Source: DAOMOP01 sp035444405
GTDB lineage: Bacteria; Pseudomonadota; Gammaproteobacteria; Burkholderiales; Rhodocyclaceae
Length of the DNA: 24,740 nucleotides
Direction: 5' to 3'
NCBI GenBank assembly: GCA_035444405.1
Contig: DAOMOP010000039.1
Coordinates: 1 to 24,740 of the forward strand
The position numbers were made by a program, and so were the translations under genes. The notes beneath the pieces are model-generated. The model saw only the letters and a list, made by a program, of their open reading frames with translations, made no database searches and was not told the DNA's origin. Positions 21,508-24,740 of this stretch are shown here, piece after piece; within the stretch, counting starts at the first letter, position 1, and each line of letters begins with the position of its first letter.

Positions 21508-22656
21508 TCAGCCACCCACTGCGATCTTCTTCTTCGGATCGAAGAATGGCCGTTCCACCACTGCTGCCTTCGCCGGGCCTGCCGCGGCCATCACGTCCAG
21601 CACGGTGCCGATCTCGGCATGGTCGGCGGCAACCATCGCCAATGCGATGTTCTGCCTGAGCCGCGGGGAATAGACCGCGGAAGTGACCTTGCCGACGGTC
21701 TTCTCGCCTGTGCGGAGCGGCCAGAAGGTGGTGTTCGGCCCCCGAAGCGGCGCGCTTTCGATTACGAGCCCGACCTGCTTGCGGGTAACCCCTGTGTCAC
21801 GGATCCGCTTCAGCGCCGCCTTGCCGATGAAATCGGCCTCGATCTCGGTGTCGACCAGGCGACCCAGCCCCAGCTCATACGGGTTGGTGTTGATGTCCGC
21901 ATCGGCGTGATAGGACAGCATGCCCCCCTCGATGCGGCGTATCGACGAGGTGTGACCGGGCTTGAGGCCGAACGGCCGGCCGGCAGCCATGATCTTTTCC
22001 CAAAGCTCGTCGCCACGGCTGCCGTCGCGCAGATAAAGCTCGTAGCCCAACTCGCTCGACCAGCCGGTGCGTGACACGATCAGCGGAATACCATCCAGAT
22101 CGACCTCGCGCAGCCAGTAATAGCGCAGGTCCATGATGCCGTCGCCGAACAGCGCCCGCATGATCTCGCCCGACTTGGGCCCCTGCAATTGCAGCGGGGA
22201 AACATCGGGCTCACGGATCGTCACGTCCAGCCCGGAATTCACGTTGACGCCCTGCGCCCAGAGCAGGATGTCGCTGTCGGCGAGCGAAAGCCAGAAGTGG
22301 TTTTCGTCCAGCCTGAGCATGATCGGATCGTTCAGGATGCCGCCCTCTGCATTGGTGATCAGCACATACTTGCATTGACCGACGGCCATCTTGGACAGAT
22401 CACGCGGCGTCAGCAGCTGTGCAAACCTGGCGGCATCCGGGCCGGTGATCTCGACCTGACGCTCGACGCCGACATCGCACAGGATGGCGTCGTTCACGAG
22501 GTTCCAGAAGTTCTGTTCCGGGTCGCCAAAATCCCGCGGTATGTACATGTGGTTGTACACCGAAAACCCGGTTGCGCCCCAGCGCACCGTTGCGTCGAAA
22601 TAGGGCGACTTCCGAATCTGCGTGCCGAAGCCGAAATCCGCGGCATTACCTGTCAT
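21508..22656 (-). CDS. GcvT-family methyltransferase, DmdA-like
   Basis: The 382 residues belong to the GcvT/aminomethyltransferase fold that uses tetrahydrofolate as methyl acceptor. The N-terminus (IRKSPYFDATVRWGATGFSV, then YNHMYIPRDF) and DVGVERQVEITGPDAA are closer to dimethylsulfoniopropionate demethylase (DmdA) and related demethylases than to the glycine-cleavage T protein. Other recognisable parts are LITNAEGGILNDPI, SRTGWSSELGYELYL, the RIEGGMLSY segment and the C-terminal barrel with FIGKAAL. No glycine-cleavage genes are nearby. The methyl donor (DMSP, a betaine or a methoxylated aromatic) cannot be decided from sequence. The ATG at 22656 has AGAGGA seven bases upstream; the frame remains open further upstream without protein character. 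Confidence 0.8.
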   Translation of the reverse strand: MTGNAADFGFGTQIRKSPYFDATVRWGATGFSVYNHMYIPRDFGDPEQNFWNLVNDAILCDVGVERQVEITGPDAARFAQLLTPRDLSKMAVGQCKYVLITNAEGGILNDPIMLRLDENHFWLSLADSDILLWAQGVNVNSGLDVTIREPDVSPLQLQGPKSGEIMRALFGDGIMDLRYYWLREVDLDGIPLIVSRTGWSSELGYELYLRDGSRGDELWEKIMAAGRPFGLKPGHTSSIRRIEGGMLSYHADADINTNPYELGLGRLVDTEIEADFIGKAALKRIRDTGVTRKQVGLVIESAPLRGPNTTFWPLRTGEKTVGKVTSAVYSPRLRQNIALAMVAADHAEIGTVLDVMAAAGPAKAAVVERPFFDPKKKIAVGG

Positions 22657-22978
22657 GTCGTTTTCCTCTTGTGCTGCGGCGGCAACCTGGCCGCGACCTG
22701 ATGAGCGGGGGAAGAAGTGTTGCGCTTCGTCGTGCCGGCATGGACAGCGGTTCAGCGCCGCACACGGCAGTTGCGCGTGAAGGAACTCGCACACCACCGC
22801 CAGCAGATCGTGCAGCGACCGAGGCAAGCGTCGGCGTAATTCGGCAATAGTGAAAGGGGCTCACCCTTGCCAATTCAGCGCCATTCGGATCTGGTTAATT
22901 GGAGCGACTCCACACGAGAAAGACTACTCTCGATACCTGAAGGGATAAAACGACAGTTTCTAAGCGTCAGCCTTACTG
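22657..22978. other. Intergenic region with a less GC-rich stretch
   Basis: No gene is supported in these 322 bases. From about 22835 to 22980 the composition is visibly richer in A and T than the rest of the window, and this stretch ends where the glyoxalase-like fragment begins. It may hold the promoter of the DmdA-like gene, and its right end looks like a recombination junction. I do not recognise an insertion sequence in it. Confidence 0.4.
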
Positions 22979-23160
22979 TTGCTAACCCTTCTTCTCGAGA
23001 TCGCCGCTACGGCCGATGACGTCGCGGGCGCCGTTGCGTGCGCGGTCGACGCGGGGGCGGAGCTGAAGCGGGCACCGGAAGTGATGCCGTGGGGACAGAC
23101 GGCTGCCTACGTCGCGGACAGGCGCGGCTTTCTCGTCGGGATCCGTACGCCGCTGAGCCG
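22979..23160 (+). pseudogene. Glyoxalase/VOC-domain protein, C-terminal fragment
   Basis: The frame from 22979 encodes about 60 residues resembling the second half of a VOC (glyoxalase/dioxygenase) domain: DDVAGAVACAVDAGAEL, then PWGQTAAYVADRRGFLVGI and RTPLS. The N-terminal half that should precede it is missing, and upstream DNA has a different composition. The frame runs on into the antisense of metH, so the native stop also seems lost. It is most likely a remnant; expression is unlikely. Confidence 0.65.
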
Positions 23161-23171
23161 CCGAGGCGGCT
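23156..23171 (-). terminator. Hairpin after metH
   Basis: AGCCGCC (23156-23162) and GGCGGCT (23165-23171) form a 7-bp inverted repeat, two bases apart, 22 bases beyond the metH stop. With the inner pair opened it gives a 6-bp stem and a 4-base loop. No T-run follows. Confidence 0.35.
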
Positions 23172-23193
23172 TCGCCGAGGCCCGGAGGAACGC

Positions 23194-24740
<1,547 letters not shown>

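Overview
The window is very GC-rich (about 70 %), densely coded chromosomal DNA with strong third-position GC bias. The gene types (bufferin cluster, CzcE-like protein, 3-hydroxybutyrate/acetoacetate genes, cobalamin-dependent MetH) fit a betaproteobacterium, possibly Rhodocyclales (Azoarcus/Thauera-like). That placement is inference from gene content, not a database match. I see no rRNA, tRNA, CRISPR array or intact insertion sequence.

Layout. 22-1203: a radical SAM/SPASM peptide-modifying-type enzyme, ending against a broken ParE toxin start. 1536-1964: a small Cys/His-containing unknown protein. 2034-8417: a long run of minus-strand genes. In transcription order these are bufferin precursor bufA, DoxX, an N-terminally shortened NDH-2-like protein, 3-hydroxybutyrate dehydrogenase, patatin, acetoacetate decarboxylase, a second membrane-anchored bufferin-like protein, and a class III adenylate cyclase whose start overlaps the stop of that protein. 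8650-10435: an OmpR/PhoB-type response regulator and histidine kinase on the plus strand. 10540-12725 (minus): a CzcE-like copper-binding protein, and the bufferin maturation pair bufB (MNIO/DUF692) and bufC (DUF2063). 13143-14381: a PAS/GAF membrane sensor without an output domain. 14598-18011: a SWIM/SNF2 helicase. 18211-19167: an EamA transporter. 19403-20409: three small genes. 20800-21418: a CsbD, lipoprotein and DUF1328 stress-type trio. 21508-22656: a GcvT/DmdA-like protein. 22979-23160: a glyoxalase-fold fragment. 23194-24740: the C-terminal part of MetH, cut by the window edge.

Main result. Four minus-strand promoters share one architecture: 4-bp half-sites reading GTGA (sometimes GCGA or TTGA) on the coding strand, repeated every 11 bp. 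In each, the GTGA of the promoter-proximal half-site begins exactly 15 nt before a -10-like hexamer (GATACT, GATAGT, GATACT, CAGACT). They precede the unknown gene at 1964, bufA at 8417, the CzcE-like gene at 10869 and bufBC at 12725. Eleven-bp direct repeats are the expected footprint of an OmpR/PhoB-type regulator, and one is encoded in the middle of the set with its kinase. I infer a local metal (probably copper) stress regulon: the TCS controls a secreted bufferin, its maturation enzymes, a periplasmic copper binder and a previously unplaced small protein. The bufA and czcE-like genes also share a duplicated promoter, leader hairpin and signal-peptide start in front of unrelated mature proteins. 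The bufferin-like/adenylate-cyclase overlap suggests a separate link between this peptide family and cAMP signalling.
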